A stretch of 64,000 nucleotides of DNA, taken from positions 46,469 to 110,468 of the forward strand of contig CAYTPZ010000003.1 of the NCBI GenBank assembly GCA_964440095.1, given 5' to 3'. The translations under genes and the position numbers were made by a program. Below, one piece after another: positions 25,785 through 33,977 of the stretch. Every line of letters begins with the position of its first letter. Positions within the stretch are counted from its first letter, which is position 1. This stretch comes from JACNKJ01 sp964440095. GTDB lineage: Bacteria > Krumholzibacteriota > Krumholzibacteriia > JACNKJ01. Below the pieces are notes generated by a model, which was given only the letters and a program-made list of their open reading frames with translations, did no database searches and was not told where the DNA came from.

Positions 25785-26149
25785 CGTCGCCATCCTTCCT
25801 TGCCCAGTCGCTGCAGGCGCGCCAGTCGCGCGGGCAGAACTCCAAGAGTGCATCCCAGGGTGTCGGCCAGCCAGTCGAAGACGTCCGACTCCCGATTGGG
25901 GATCAAACTCTGATACAACTCATCGGCCGCTCCGGTGACGGCGCCGGCCAAGAAGCCCACGACCAGACTGCCGAGCAGCCCCCACCTCAAGGTGCGTCCA
26001 CCACCATAGGCGATGAGGAAACCATAGCCTCCGTAGAGGAGGAGGTGGACGTATTTATCCCGAAACGAGATCTGCAACTGATGGGGTGTCCCGGGAATAG
26101 ACGAGAGCCCGAAGATCAGCAGCAGGTAAAGTAACCAAGCGCGGCGCAC
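25781..26149 (-). CDS. VanZ-like membrane protein
   Basis: Small inner-membrane protein of the VanZ family, 122 residues from GTG 26149 (GGGAGGGC 2-4 bases upstream). It has about four helices, with the family marker DKYVHLLLYGGYGFL near 32-46 and TGAADELYQSLIPNRESDVFDWLADTLG near 80-107. Cellular role unknown; relatives confer low-level teicoplanin resistance. It precedes hisS with an ATGA overlap, and a terminator ends just before its ribosome site. Confidence 0.9.
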   Translation of the reverse strand: MRRAWLLYLLLIFGLSSIPGTPHQLQISFRDKYVHLLLYGGYGFLIAYGGGRTLRWGLLGSLVVGFLAGAVTGAADELYQSLIPNRESDVFDWLADTLGCTLGVLPARLARLQRLGKEGWRR

Positions 26150-26162
26150 AAGCCCTCCCGAA

Positions 26163-26193
26163 AACAAAAAAATAACCGCCTTTCGGCGGCATG
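26163..26193 (-). terminator. Intrinsic terminator of the M23-EIIA operon, abutting vanZ
   Basis: Minus-strand stem CCGCC/GGCGG with GAAA loop followed by a T-rich run (TTATTTTTTT), about 22 bases after the EIIA stop. The T-run ends about 12 bases before the vanZ start. Confidence 0.88.
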
Positions 26194-26214
26194 ACCACCC
26201 GGAAATGAATTTAA

Positions 26215-26673
26215 CTAGGAATCGTGGTGATGATGAAGCAGCTCCATGACCTCGGCGCTGCTTCCGGCGGCCCGAACGCGGCTTCGAAATTCTTCGCCGT
26301 GGAGCATCCTCGATATACCGGCCAGGATCTTCACATGGTCGCTGCTGTCCTGCTTGGGCCCGAGGATCATGAATATGAGATCCACGCCTTGGCCATCTAC
26401 CGAATTAAAATCCAGGGGTTTCTTCAAGCGCCAGAGGGAAAGATGAATCTCGGTGACGGCATCGGACAGGGCATGGGGGATGGCCACTCCCTGGCCCACA
26501 CCCGTACTCATGATGTCCTCGCGCATCTCCAGGTCTTCCTGCACGCGTGAGGTTTCGGTTACGTAGCCCTGCTTTCGCTGGGTTTCCAAGGCATCGTGAA
26601 AGAAGGCGCTCTTGTCGGCAGAGTCCAGATCCAGGTGGATGTTTTCTTCACTCAGGTATTGCTCGAATTTCAT
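26215..26673 (-). CDS. ptsN: PTS EIIA domain protein (fructose/nitrogen type)
   Basis: Stand-alone EIIA(Fru/Ntr) domain of 152 residues, probably a regulatory phosphoprotein. The phospho-accepting His is in GVGQGVAIPHALSD near 58-71 (PHA). VQEDLEMREDIMSTGVG and LIFMILGPKQDSSDHVKILA are family-typical. No EIIBC or HPr is visible, so a regulatory PtsN-like role is more likely than sugar uptake. Last gene of its operon, before a terminator. Confidence 0.88.
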   Translation of the reverse strand: MKFEQYLSEENIHLDLDSADKSAFFHDALETQRKQGYVTETSRVQEDLEMREDIMSTGVGQGVAIPHALSDAVTEIHLSLWRLKKPLDFNSVDGQGVDLIFMILGPKQDSSDHVKILAGISRMLHGEEFRSRVRAAGSSAEVMELLHHHHDS

Positions 26674-26727
26674 GGACCGATCACCCGCTCCCTTCGGCAG
26701 GAGGCGAGTTTAGGGGCAGTTGGGTGA

Positions 26728-27420
26728 CTAGTCAAGATTGCTCGCATCCTCATCTTCCGCGGGGGGAGCCAGAAGCTGAATCTCAACGGTTACACGATCG
26801 GGAATCAGGGTAATCTGAGGATCGGGATGCTCCAACATCACTTCCATGCTCACCAATCCCTCGCGGCCCTGCAGATCCATGGGCACGGTGCGAGCCTGGC
26901 GCCCGCGCAGGAAGCCGATGCGTTCCACAGGCCCGCGGGCGAGCACCTGTTCCGGAATGACCATGGGCTCGCCGGCCATTTCCCAGGGGGTGTCCGGTCC
27001 CCGCCCCATCACGACGGTAACCGGCAATTGCCGTTCGGCCACCTCGCTGATCTGCAGGTTGATGATGCCAGGCGAAAAGGCCACCACGCTGCCCTGGAAT
27101 TGACGCGGCAGATCCAGAAAATCGTCGCTCAGGGCTATGGATTGTACCTGATCGGTCACGCGTATCTCGAAACTGGGCTCCAACTTGGGAGGGAAGACCC
27201 TGAACCAGAAGAGGCGGGCCGACGGAGCACGGAAGGTAACCATGACCATGTCGCCGGGATGCTGCACGTACATGAGCGAATCGGATAGCTCGGGCAAAGC
27301 CAGGGGGACGGAAATCTGACGTACTTCCACCCGCTGTCCATTGACCACGGCCCATAGGAACAGGGCCAGGAATAAGCTGGTCAGCTTGATCGCCATGTTC
27401 TTGACGAAGAAATCCTTCAC
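26728..27420 (-). CDS. YbbR-domain membrane-anchored protein
   Basis: 230-residue protein with one N-terminal membrane helix (LTSLFLALFLWAVV, 12-26) and a periplasmic YbbR repeat region (VRQISVPLALPELSDSLMYV; VEIQLLAPP at the end). In Firmicutes the YbbR protein CdaR regulates the c-di-AMP synthase CdaA. No cdaA is in the window, though PgpH, which degrades c-di-AMP, is. The start is GTG 27420 (7-base gap from amiC); ATG 27396 is an alternative. Confidence 0.82.
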   Translation of the reverse strand: MKDFFVKNMAIKLTSLFLALFLWAVVNGQRVEVRQISVPLALPELSDSLMYVQHPGDMVMVTFRAPSARLFWFRVFPPKLEPSFEIRVTDQVQSIALSDDFLDLPRQFQGSVVAFSPGIINLQISEVAERQLPVTVVMGRGPDTPWEMAGEPMVIPEQVLARGPVERIGFLRGRQARTVPMDLQGREGLVSMEVMLEHPDPQITLIPDRVTVEIQLLAPPAEDEDASNLD

Positions 27421-27426
27421 GCTCGC

Positions 27427-29031
27427 CTAGCCTCCCGGACTTTCCTGAACCAACAATTCCTGCCCCTCTACAATGTGGTTGGGGGTCTTCAATCCGTTGG
27501 CCCTCAAGATCGACTTCAAGCTGACGCCGTAACGCTCCGCGATCAAGGAGAGATTCTCTCCACGGCGCACCTTATGCACGATTCTTCCGGTGGGCCCGGT
27601 GCGAACCTGAAGAGCCTGCCCCACAAAGATCCGATCTTCATGACGGATTCCGTTCAGGCGCATAAGCTCTTCCAGATTGCTGCCATAGCGCTTGGCTATG
27701 CCGGTAAGATGCTCCCCCTTCTTCACGATATGAGTGAGAGCGCGTTCATCGGCCAGCACAACCAGGCGCTGTCCGGATTTCAGCGGATCCTTGGGATCCA
27801 GGCGATTCACCTCGGCCAGCTCCGACATTTCCACGCCGAAGCGATGGGCGATGCGGGTAAGATTGTCACCGCGGCGCACCTTGTAGACAAGCTTGTCACG
27901 ATCGGAAAAGAGCGGATCATCCAGGCTGGATTCGTTCTTCTTGAAATAGGCCTGGGCCGCGGAGACCAGGAATTCCGCGTATTTCTGACGCCCTTTCTTG
28001 CTGCCCAGTAACTTTCGATCCTGACCATTGCTGAGGAAACCCGTCTCCACGAGGATGGAAGGCATATCCAGATTCTTGCAGACGGCGAAGTTCGCGCGCT
28101 TGACACCCCGGGATTTTAGCCCAGGCGTCTTCTTGGCCGTCAGGTGAGCTTCCTTGGCGAAAACATAGCTGCGCTGAAGCAGAGTGCGCATGCGTTCGTT
28201 CAGCACAAGCTCGACACTTTCCTTGCCGTTGCCACCCATCAGGCCGCCGAGAAGTGCAGCCCGGTTCTCCTTGTCGGCCAAGACCTGAGACTTTCGATTG
28301 CTGGCCCCGCGCAATGACAGATAGAAAATTTCCACGCCCCGTGCGCTGGATTGAGGCGCGCTGTTGCAGTGAATGCTCAGGAAGAGGTCGCCGCCAGAGG
28401 CTTCGGCCTTGTCGCGCCGTTGATAGAGGGAAACGGTTTCATCCCGCTCGCGAGTGAGCACGGCCCGATATCCGGGAGTGTTCTCGAGGATGCGCTGCAT
28501 ACACTTGGCGATATCCAGGACGATCTTCTTCTCCACCAAATCGCCGCGCCGTGCGCCGGGGTCCTGTCCCCCATGACCGGGATCGATGACCACCACCAAC
28601 TCGCGCTCGTAGGGCGAGGGCTCAAGGGCAAGGTTGCCGGCCCTGAGGGCGGGCAGCACATCGATTACAATGCGGAAGGGTTTCTTGCCGGGAATGGCGT
28701 CCAGGGCGAAGACCTTGTATTTGTGGGCACGCTCCAGGTCGAGGACGATCTGTGCGCCGCGATTCAGACGATTGCAACGCACACGCTTAAGCCGGCCATC
28801 CCCTACCGGGCGCGGGGAGGTATCGCAGTTGAATCCGCCGCCGACCAGGTCTATAACCAGGCGATCGGGTCCTTTGCGCGTGCTTAGCTCGTAGGATCCC
28901 GAGCGATCCAGGTCCAGTACCACGCGGGTCTTGCCGCCGGTGGTGGAGTGACGGATTGCCTGCACCTTGGGCGAAGCCAGGAGAAGGCTGGGAAGCAGCA
29001 GGGTCAGGAGCGCGGCGAGTTTAATCTTCAT
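27427..29031 (-). CDS. N-acetylmuramoyl-L-alanine amidase with AMIN and three LysM domains
   Basis: Periplasmic AmiC-type amidase cleaving the lactyl-amide bond of peptidoglycan during cell separation; 534 residues. Signal peptide (LAALLTLLLPSLLLA), AMIN domain (20-125), amidase_3 (145-365) with zinc and catalytic motifs VVVIDPGHGGQDPGA, FLSIHCNSA and SILVETGFLSN, then three LysM repeats (VRRGDNLTRIAHRFGV, VKKGEHLTGIAKRYG, VRRGENLSLIAERYGV). ATG 29031 is chosen because the signal peptide begins there; it overlaps DUF523 by 11 bases. An M23 peptidase lies in the same operon. Confidence 0.95.
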   Translation of the reverse strand: MKIKLAALLTLLLPSLLLASPKVQAIRHSTTGGKTRVVLDLDRSGSYELSTRKGPDRLVIDLVGGGFNCDTSPRPVGDGRLKRVRCNRLNRGAQIVLDLERAHKYKVFALDAIPGKKPFRIVIDVLPALRAGNLALEPSPYERELVVVIDPGHGGQDPGARRGDLVEKKIVLDIAKCMQRILENTPGYRAVLTRERDETVSLYQRRDKAEASGGDLFLSIHCNSAPQSSARGVEIFYLSLRGASNRKSQVLADKENRAALLGGLMGGNGKESVELVLNERMRTLLQRSYVFAKEAHLTAKKTPGLKSRGVKRANFAVCKNLDMPSILVETGFLSNGQDRKLLGSKKGRQKYAEFLVSAAQAYFKKNESSLDDPLFSDRDKLVYKVRRGDNLTRIAHRFGVEMSELAEVNRLDPKDPLKSGQRLVVLADERALTHIVKKGEHLTGIAKRYGSNLEELMRLNGIRHEDRIFVGQALQVRTGPTGRIVHKVRRGENLSLIAERYGVSLKSILRANGLKTPNHIVEGQELLVQESPGG

Positions 29032-29515
29032 GGATCCATTTCTGAAGTTCAGGAAACTCATCGCTGACGACTTCGATCCCATCTTCCATAAGCAAAGCAG
29101 TGGTAACCCCTTGACCGGGCAGCAATTTCCCTCCCGCGTGGATCTGATTCACCCCGCAGGAAGGGCTGCGCTCCTTGAGCACCGCCCGGCGGCAACCGGC
29201 CAGGCGAGCCAGTTCTAGGCTGCGATGAGCCCCTGCCCGAAAAGCCTCGCTGAGGTCGCGGCCCTGATCATCTTCAACCTGGGCCCTACCGGCTAGGACC
29301 TCGGCAGCTGTGCCGCCGTGAATCTCCGCAGGCGGCCGGGGAGTGCTCAATCCGCCCAATTGCTCGGGACATACGGGCAGAACTCGACCTTTCGCGGCAA
29401 GCCGACGTAGGGTTTCAAGGGGTTTGGACCCACCATCGAAGCGGCATTCCACTCCGAGCAGGCAGGCACTGACAAGTATCGGGTTGTTGTCTCTGGAGTC
29501 GCAGCTCAAAGTCAC
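29021..29515 (-). CDS. DUF523 family protein
   Basis: 164-residue cytoplasmic protein of the DUF523 family; biochemical role unknown. Markers: ILVSACLLGVECRFDGGSK near 13-31, VLPVCPEQLGGLSTPRPPAEI and KERSPSCGVNQIH, with conserved Cys residues that might bind metal. GTG 29515 is the only plausible start, with a weak ribosome site. It overlaps the amidase gene. Confidence 0.88.
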   Translation of the reverse strand: MTLSCDSRDNNPILVSACLLGVECRFDGGSKPLETLRRLAAKGRVLPVCPEQLGGLSTPRPPAEIHGGTAAEVLAGRAQVEDDQGRDLSEAFRAGAHRSLELARLAGCRRAVLKERSPSCGVNQIHAGGKLLPGQGVTTALLMEDGIEVVSDEFPELQKWIHED

Positions 29516-29563
29516 CTGCCGAAATTGCTGTGCGGCAGGGTGATCTAGCCAAGCTTAGGGAAA

Positions 29564-30472
29564 TCAGTCAACGACGAAATCACGCGGGAGGATGTACTCC
29601 CGCGGATTTACGTAGCGGCCGTCCCGTCGAACCTCATAGTGAAGGTGAGGGGCGGTGGAGTGTCCGGTGCTGCCCACGGTGGCCACAACGTCGCCGCGAA
29701 CCACTTTCTGGCCTTCGCTCACCAAGATTCGATCGCAGTGAGCATAGAAGGTTTCCAGTCCATCACCGTGATCCAGGGTGAGCTGATTTCCGTAACCGCT
29801 GGAGGACCGTTTCACCTTTTTCACGCGGGCATTGGCGGTGGCCATGACGGGAGTTCCGCGTCGAGCGCTCAGGTCCATGCCTCGGTGAAAAGCCGTTCGG
29901 CCCGTGAAGGGATCGGGACGCCGGCCGAAACCGCTGGAGGTTCGTCCGCCGAGAATGGGCCATATGGAGGGAATGCGAGCCAGGTTGTCGCGGGCCTCGC
30001 GCAGGCTGCCGAATACCTCTTCAGCACTCTGTCGAAGTACTCGCGCCCGTCCAAGAAGACGATCCAGGTGGATATCGATGCCTGCGGTCTCGCCGATCAT
30101 CTCGCGACCCACAGGTCCTCCCACACCGGCCGTGAGCGCGGCCTCATCCATGGGCTCCAGATTGGCGAGATTGCGAGTCCAACCCTGGAATTCCTCCACC
30201 GAGCGAAGATGCTCCTCGAGCTGACCCAGGCGATTACGCAAAAACTGAATGTCTTCGCGAAGCACCGTGTTTTCCCGGTCAAGCTCTCGGAGTTGAAGCG
30301 CTTCGGATCCGCGCAGAATGGCCATGGTTCCCAGGCCCAGCGACAAGAGAAGCAGCAGGGCCAGTGAGCCCAGGCCGAGCTTGATCGCCCAGGGGCGGAG
30401 CCGTAAATGCCGCGCCGGGTGATCGCTGTCCCGCAGGAGGACCAGTGTTATGGGTGTTTTTTTCTTGGACAT
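29564..30472 (-). CDS. M23 family peptidoglycan endopeptidase, membrane anchored
   Basis: Zinc endopeptidase or EnvC/NlpD-like amidase activator; 302 residues. A single membrane helix at about 30-53 (LGLGSLALLLLLSLGLGTM), a coiled coil at 58-100, then the M23 (LytM) domain with HRGMDLSARRGTPV, YAHC and HLHYEV. The metal-binding His/Asp residues (HRGMD, HLH) are present, so it should be active. The co-transcribed AMIN-type amidase suggests a joint role in cell wall remodelling. Confidence 0.93.
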   Translation of the reverse strand: MSKKKTPITLVLLRDSDHPARHLRLRPWAIKLGLGSLALLLLLSLGLGTMAILRGSEALQLRELDRENTVLREDIQFLRNRLGQLEEHLRSVEEFQGWTRNLANLEPMDEAALTAGVGGPVGREMIGETAGIDIHLDRLLGRARVLRQSAEEVFGSLREARDNLARIPSIWPILGGRTSSGFGRRPDPFTGRTAFHRGMDLSARRGTPVMATANARVKKVKRSSSGYGNQLTLDHGDGLETFYAHCDRILVSEGQKVVRGDVVATVGSTGHSTAPHLHYEVRRDGRYVNPREYILPRDFVVD

Positions 30473-30529
30473 AGGAACCGGGCAGCAAGCTAGAAGCTGC
30501 GGGCCACGGTGTCAAGGGGGCTGAATAGT

Positions 30530-30561
30530 GAACTGGGGACTGAGAACTGAGGACTGGGAAC
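30530..30561 (-). repeat. Second heptanucleotide family (CAGTCYC-type), 4 units
   Basis: Plus-strand units GAACTGG, GGACTGA, GAACTGA, GGACTGG; the minus strand reads as CAGT[CT][CT]C repeats. It lies between the sigma-factor terminator and the M23 gene. The same heptamer occurs in the E2 gene at 60104-60130. Confidence 0.8.
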
Positions 30562-30592
30562 AAGAAACCCCCGGGCTCAACACCGGGGGGTT
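30558..30592 (-). terminator. Intrinsic terminator of the sigma-factor gene
   Basis: Minus-strand stem CCCCCGG/CCGGGGG with an 8-base loop, followed by TTTCTTGTT, about 25 bases after the stop codon. Confidence 0.85.
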
Positions 30593-30615
30593 CTCAGTTC
30601 CTGTTCAAGTTCGTG

Positions 30616-31476
30616 CTATTGATCCAAATACGCCTTCAATTCCTCCACCAGCTTCCAGCCGCGGATCTTATCGAAGGTCTCTTCCTTGATCTGGCGAATA
30701 CGCTCGCGGGTCAGACCCAGGCGCTTGCCGATTTCTTCCAGGGTCTCTTCATCGCGACCACCGATCCCGAAATAGTGCTCGAGAATCATGCGTTCGCGCT
30801 CGCCGAGGCTGTCCAGAAGGCGGGTAACCTCATCCCTGAGGGTGCCCACATAGGTGTGCTCGTCGGGAGAATCCGCATCCTCGTCCTTGAGAAAATCCTG
30901 GAGGGGATTCTCATCGTCGCCACCGAAGGGGTCGGTAAGCGATAGAGGCGGATGGGCGATATCCATGGTGCCGCGCACTTCACGCCGGCTCAGCTTGAGC
31001 TTTTCGGCGATTTCCTCCACCGACGGGTCGCGTTCCAGATCCTGGAACAAGGCCGCCTGCATCTTGCCCATGCGGTAAAGGGCATTGGCACGGTTGGTGG
31101 GAATGCGGAATATGCGCGATTGGTCGGCGAGGGCCTGCAGCATGGCCTGCCTCACCCACCACACCGCATAGCTGATGAACTTGAATCCACGGGTCTCGTC
31201 GAAACGCTCGGCCGCGCGAATCAGGCCGATGTTCCCCTCGTTGATGAGGTCGGTGATGCTCAGCCCCTGCCCCGCATACTTCCGGGCATAGGCCACCACG
31301 AAACGCAGATTGGCGCGGATCAGTTTGGTCTTGGCCTCGTGATCCCCTTTTTTGATGCGCTTCGCCAGTTCCACCTCTTCCTCGCGAGTCAGCAAGGGAG
31401 TGTTGTGGATTTCCTTCAAATAGATGTCGAGGCTCTTTTCCCCGCTGTGCCGGACGGGTTCCCTATGTTCCAGCAT
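30616..31476 (-). CDS. rpoD: RNA polymerase sigma-70 factor, primary-type (RpoD/SigA-like)
   Basis: 286-residue sigma-70 factor with regions 1.2 to 4.2 but no region 1.1 or non-conserved insert, as in Bacteroidetes primary sigma factors. Region 1.2 SLDIYLKEIHNTPLLTREEE, region 2.4 with DQSRIFRIPTNRANA, region 3, and region 4.2 helix-turn-helix EIGKRLGLTRERIRQIKEE near 250. This predicts TTGACA/TATAAT-like promoters, in line with those found here. It could instead be an RpoS-like alternative factor; the short form leaves that open. Confidence 0.9.
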   Translation of the reverse strand: MLEHREPVRHSGEKSLDIYLKEIHNTPLLTREEEVELAKRIKKGDHEAKTKLIRANLRFVVAYARKYAGQGLSITDLINEGNIGLIRAAERFDETRGFKFISYAVWWVRQAMLQALADQSRIFRIPTNRANALYRMGKMQAALFQDLERDPSVEEIAEKLKLSRREVRGTMDIAHPPLSLTDPFGGDDENPLQDFLKDEDADSPDEHTYVGTLRDEVTRLLDSLGERERMILEHYFGIGGRDEETLEEIGKRLGLTRERIRQIKEETFDKIRGWKLVEELKAYLDQ

Positions 31477-31551
31477 AATGATCCATTCCTTCCTGTCTTT
31501 GCGAGCGCCTAGCGCCCGAGCCCGAGTCGAGCAGGGAAACGTGGGGTAATA

Positions 31552-33003
31552 CTAATCGTTAGGCGTGATGTACACGAAGGTCGTGTAGCTCCTTCGCTGT
31601 ACCAACAGTCCTATTCTCTTTTTTGAATCGCGATACTCTTCCGAAATATCTTCGAAGGTTTTAAAATTTTCAATTCCCTGGTCGCGGATTTTCAGAATGA
31701 CATCGCCGACACGAATCTCGGCGCGATCCGCAGGACTACCGGAACGAACACTCGTCACGATAACGCCGGAGTCGGGATCCAATTCCATCTGTCCCGCCAG
31801 CGCACTGCCCATGGCCTCTTCGACCTCAAGGCCGAACCAGTCTCCGGACGGAATGGGGGCCGCCACTTGGAGATCTTCCGGGAATTCTACCAGTTTGATG
31901 GTTTTTGTCAGTGACTTTCCGTCGCGATGTACTTTTACATCCACTTTTTCACCCACGGGGATCTCCGCCACCATGAAGCGAAAACGTTCCAGGTCTTCGA
32001 GTTGCTCGCCCTCGAACTCCGTGAGAACGTCCCCCGCACGAATTCCTGCCTGATCGGCCGGAAATCCGGGAGTTACGCTCGTCACAAGAATGCCACGGTC
32101 GATATCCAGGCCCAGGCCCTCGGCTTTGTCGGCATCCAGCTCATCGGGACTCACGCCCATGAAGGAGCGCGTGACCTTCCCGAAATCCCGCAGCTGATCG
32201 ATGATCTTCGAAGCCATGTTGATGGGAATGGCAAAGCCGATACCCTGCCCCGAAGCGTTGATGGCGGTGTTGATGCCGATGACCCGGCCGCGTATGTCCA
32301 CCAGGGGACCGCCGCTGTTTCCGAAGTTGATGGCCGCGTCGGTCTGGATGAAATCTTGATAGGCCGGCGCGCCGCCCTGAATGGCCAGATTGCTGCGACC
32401 CTTGGCGCTGATCACGCCCACGGTGAGAGTGCCTTCCAGCTGCCCCATGGGATTGCCGATGGCGATGGCCCAGTCCCCCACGCGCGACAGATCGCTGTCG
32501 CCGCGGCTGACGAAGGGGAAACGTCGATCGTCGTCGTTAATGATGCGCAACAGGGCCAGGTCGGTTTTCTCATCGGTGCCCAGGATTTCCGCATCGTAGC
32601 TGTCGCGCTCGCCCGGCAGTCGCACCATGATTTTCTCGGCGTTGCGAATCACATGATTGTTGGTCACCACGAGGCCTTCCGCCTCGACGATGAAGCCGGA
32701 TCCCGAGCTGGGAATGGGCTCGTTTTCATCCGGCATGAACTGATCGAAGAAGGGATTGTCGAACTGATCCATGAAGGGATGGTTCTTCATCATTTCTTCC
32801 ATGGAGCGACTCACCTCGATGGACACCACCGCCGGCACCACCTGTTCGGCCACCACGCGGAAAGGACTCACCGCTTCCGCGTTGACCATCTCCGCAAAGC
32901 GATTGGATTCCGCGAAGACCGGGCCGGCGACCAATGCGACCAAGCTGCCGAGAAGCAGGGCGCGAAGGGCGAAGCTGCCCATCTTGTTTGTAATTTCTTT
33001 CAA
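31552..33003 (-). CDS. degP: HtrA/DegP-type periplasmic serine protease
   Basis: Do-family protease-chaperone of 483 residues that degrades misfolded envelope proteins. Signal peptide ending GPVFA-ES, trypsin-like domain with catalytic His (VVTNNHVI), Asp (TDLALLRI) and Ser (INFGNSGGPLVDI), then two PDZ domains (from about 260 and 370). The Met/Phe-rich NHPFMDQFDNPFFDQF loop follows the signal region. I choose TTG 33003, 8 bases after AGGAG; GTG 33012 is on top of that site. It has its own promoter at 33050-33078, divergent from lpxH. Confidence 0.95.
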   Translation of the reverse strand: MKEITNKMGSFALRALLLGSLVALVAGPVFAESNRFAEMVNAEAVSPFRVVAEQVVPAVVSIEVSRSMEEMMKNHPFMDQFDNPFFDQFMPDENEPIPSSGSGFIVEAEGLVVTNNHVIRNAEKIMVRLPGERDSYDAEILGTDEKTDLALLRIINDDDRRFPFVSRGDSDLSRVGDWAIAIGNPMGQLEGTLTVGVISAKGRSNLAIQGGAPAYQDFIQTDAAINFGNSGGPLVDIRGRVIGINTAINASGQGIGFAIPINMASKIIDQLRDFGKVTRSFMGVSPDELDADKAEGLGLDIDRGILVTSVTPGFPADQAGIRAGDVLTEFEGEQLEDLERFRFMVAEIPVGEKVDVKVHRDGKSLTKTIKLVEFPEDLQVAAPIPSGDWFGLEVEEAMGSALAGQMELDPDSGVIVTSVRSGSPADRAEIRVGDVILKIRDQGIENFKTFEDISEEYRDSKKRIGLLVQRRSYTTFVYITPND

Positions 33004-33049
33004 TCGAAACACTCCTGTGAACGGCTCTCTCGATCCGACTTAACTTAAT

Positions 33050-33078
33050 ATTTTAGCTCTTTTGCGCCCCGATGGCAA
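33050..33078 (-). promoter_or_regulatory. Sigma-70-like promoter for htrA
   Basis: Minus strand: -35 TTGCCA, 17-base spacer, -10 TAAAAT; each box has 5 of 6 consensus bases. Leader about 40 bases. Confidence 0.7.
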
Positions 33079-33151
33079 TTCCTGTCCCTTATGGGTCGCA
33101 TCTGGGAGTAGGGCGGCAAACAGGGAAAAACGCCAGAAGTTCCAAAAACTC

Positions 33152-33180
33152 TTGGGCTAAGGCCTCTGCTTCCCTAGAAT
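33152..33180 (+). promoter_or_regulatory. Possible promoter for lpxH, very short leader
   Basis: Plus strand: TTGGGC, 17-base spacer, TAGAAT, with the -10 ending only 8 bases before ATG 33189. If used, the lpxH message would be almost leaderless, which fits the absence of a clear ribosome site. Confidence 0.4.
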
Positions 33181-33188
33181 GCGTCGAA

Positions 33189-33941
33189 ATGCCCAATGAA
33201 GCCGTTTACTTTTTATCCGATGCCCACTTCCGCTCCAAGGATTCAATTGGAGAAGCGGAGAAGTTGCGGCGTTTCGCGACCTTCCTCGAAAACATCGAAG
33301 GCGCGGAGCATCTGTATCTGCTGGGGGATCTCTTCGATTTCTGGCTCGAGTACCGCCGGGCGATCCCCAAAGGATACTTGGAGGTACTACGTCCACTACG
33401 CCGTCTGCGTGACAGTGGAACCGCAATCACCCTGATTGGCGGCAATCACGACTACTGGATGGGTTCTTTTTTCGAAGATGAATTAGGCGCGACCTTGGCC
33501 CTGGATGGTTGCCGCGCCGAGCATCAGGGCAAGCGCATACTCATGGTGCATGGCGACGATCTGCTCAATGGAGACACCGGCTACAAGATTCTGAAATCCA
33601 TCATTCGCAATCGGCTTTTCGTGGGAACGGCCAAACTCCTGCACCCCGACTTCACCTACTGGGCCGCCGATCTGCTTTCGGGCACCAGCCGTAAATTGGG
33701 CGAGACCGGCCATCAAAAGATCACTCCCTCGCGCAGCCTGAGGCTCAAACCGCTTCTCGATGAGACCGTCGACATCCTCATTTTCGGACACCTGCACATG
33801 GCCTTCCACCAACTCCACGAATCATGGGAGATGGTCTGTCTGGGCGATTGGATCGAGCTGTTCAGTTACGGAGAATTGCGGGATGGCCAGATGCGGCTGC
33901 TCGACGACCAGGGCAAGGTCTTCGACCCGGAACGAATTTAA
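33189..33941 (+). CDS. lpxH: UDP-2,3-diacylglucosamine pyrophosphatase (LpxH-like)
   Basis: Metallophosphoesterase of 250 residues that splits UDP-2,3-diacylglucosamine to lipid X in lipid A synthesis. The metal motifs are in order: FLSDAHF near 8, YLLGDLFDFWLEY near 38, IGGNHDYWMG near 73, MVHGDDL near 109 and IFGHLHMAFH near 198. ATG 33189 begins just before the first motif; upstream in-frame codons extend into the promoter. It faces porV, with a heptamer repeat tract filling the 36-base gap between the two stop codons. Confidence 0.88.
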   Translation: MPNEAVYFLSDAHFRSKDSIGEAEKLRRFATFLENIEGAEHLYLLGDLFDFWLEYRRAIPKGYLEVLRPLRRLRDSGTAITLIGGNHDYWMGSFFEDELGATLALDGCRAEHQGKRILMVHGDDLLNGDTGYKILKSIIRNRLFVGTAKLLHPDFTYWAADLLSGTSRKLGETGHQKITPSRSLRLKPLLDETVDILIFGHLHMAFHQLHESWEMVCLGDWIELFSYGELRDGQMRLLDDQGKVFDPERI

Positions 33942-33943
33942 CT

Positions 33944-33977
33944 CTGGCGGTCAGCGGCTAGCGGCTAGCGGTCAGCT
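33944..33977 (+). repeat. Heptanucleotide repeat tract C
   Basis: CTCTGGCGG head followed by TCAGCGG, CTAGCGG, CTAGCGG, TCAGC. It starts 2 bases after the lpxH stop codon in the same orientation and fills the space to the convergent porV stop. Confidence 0.88.
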
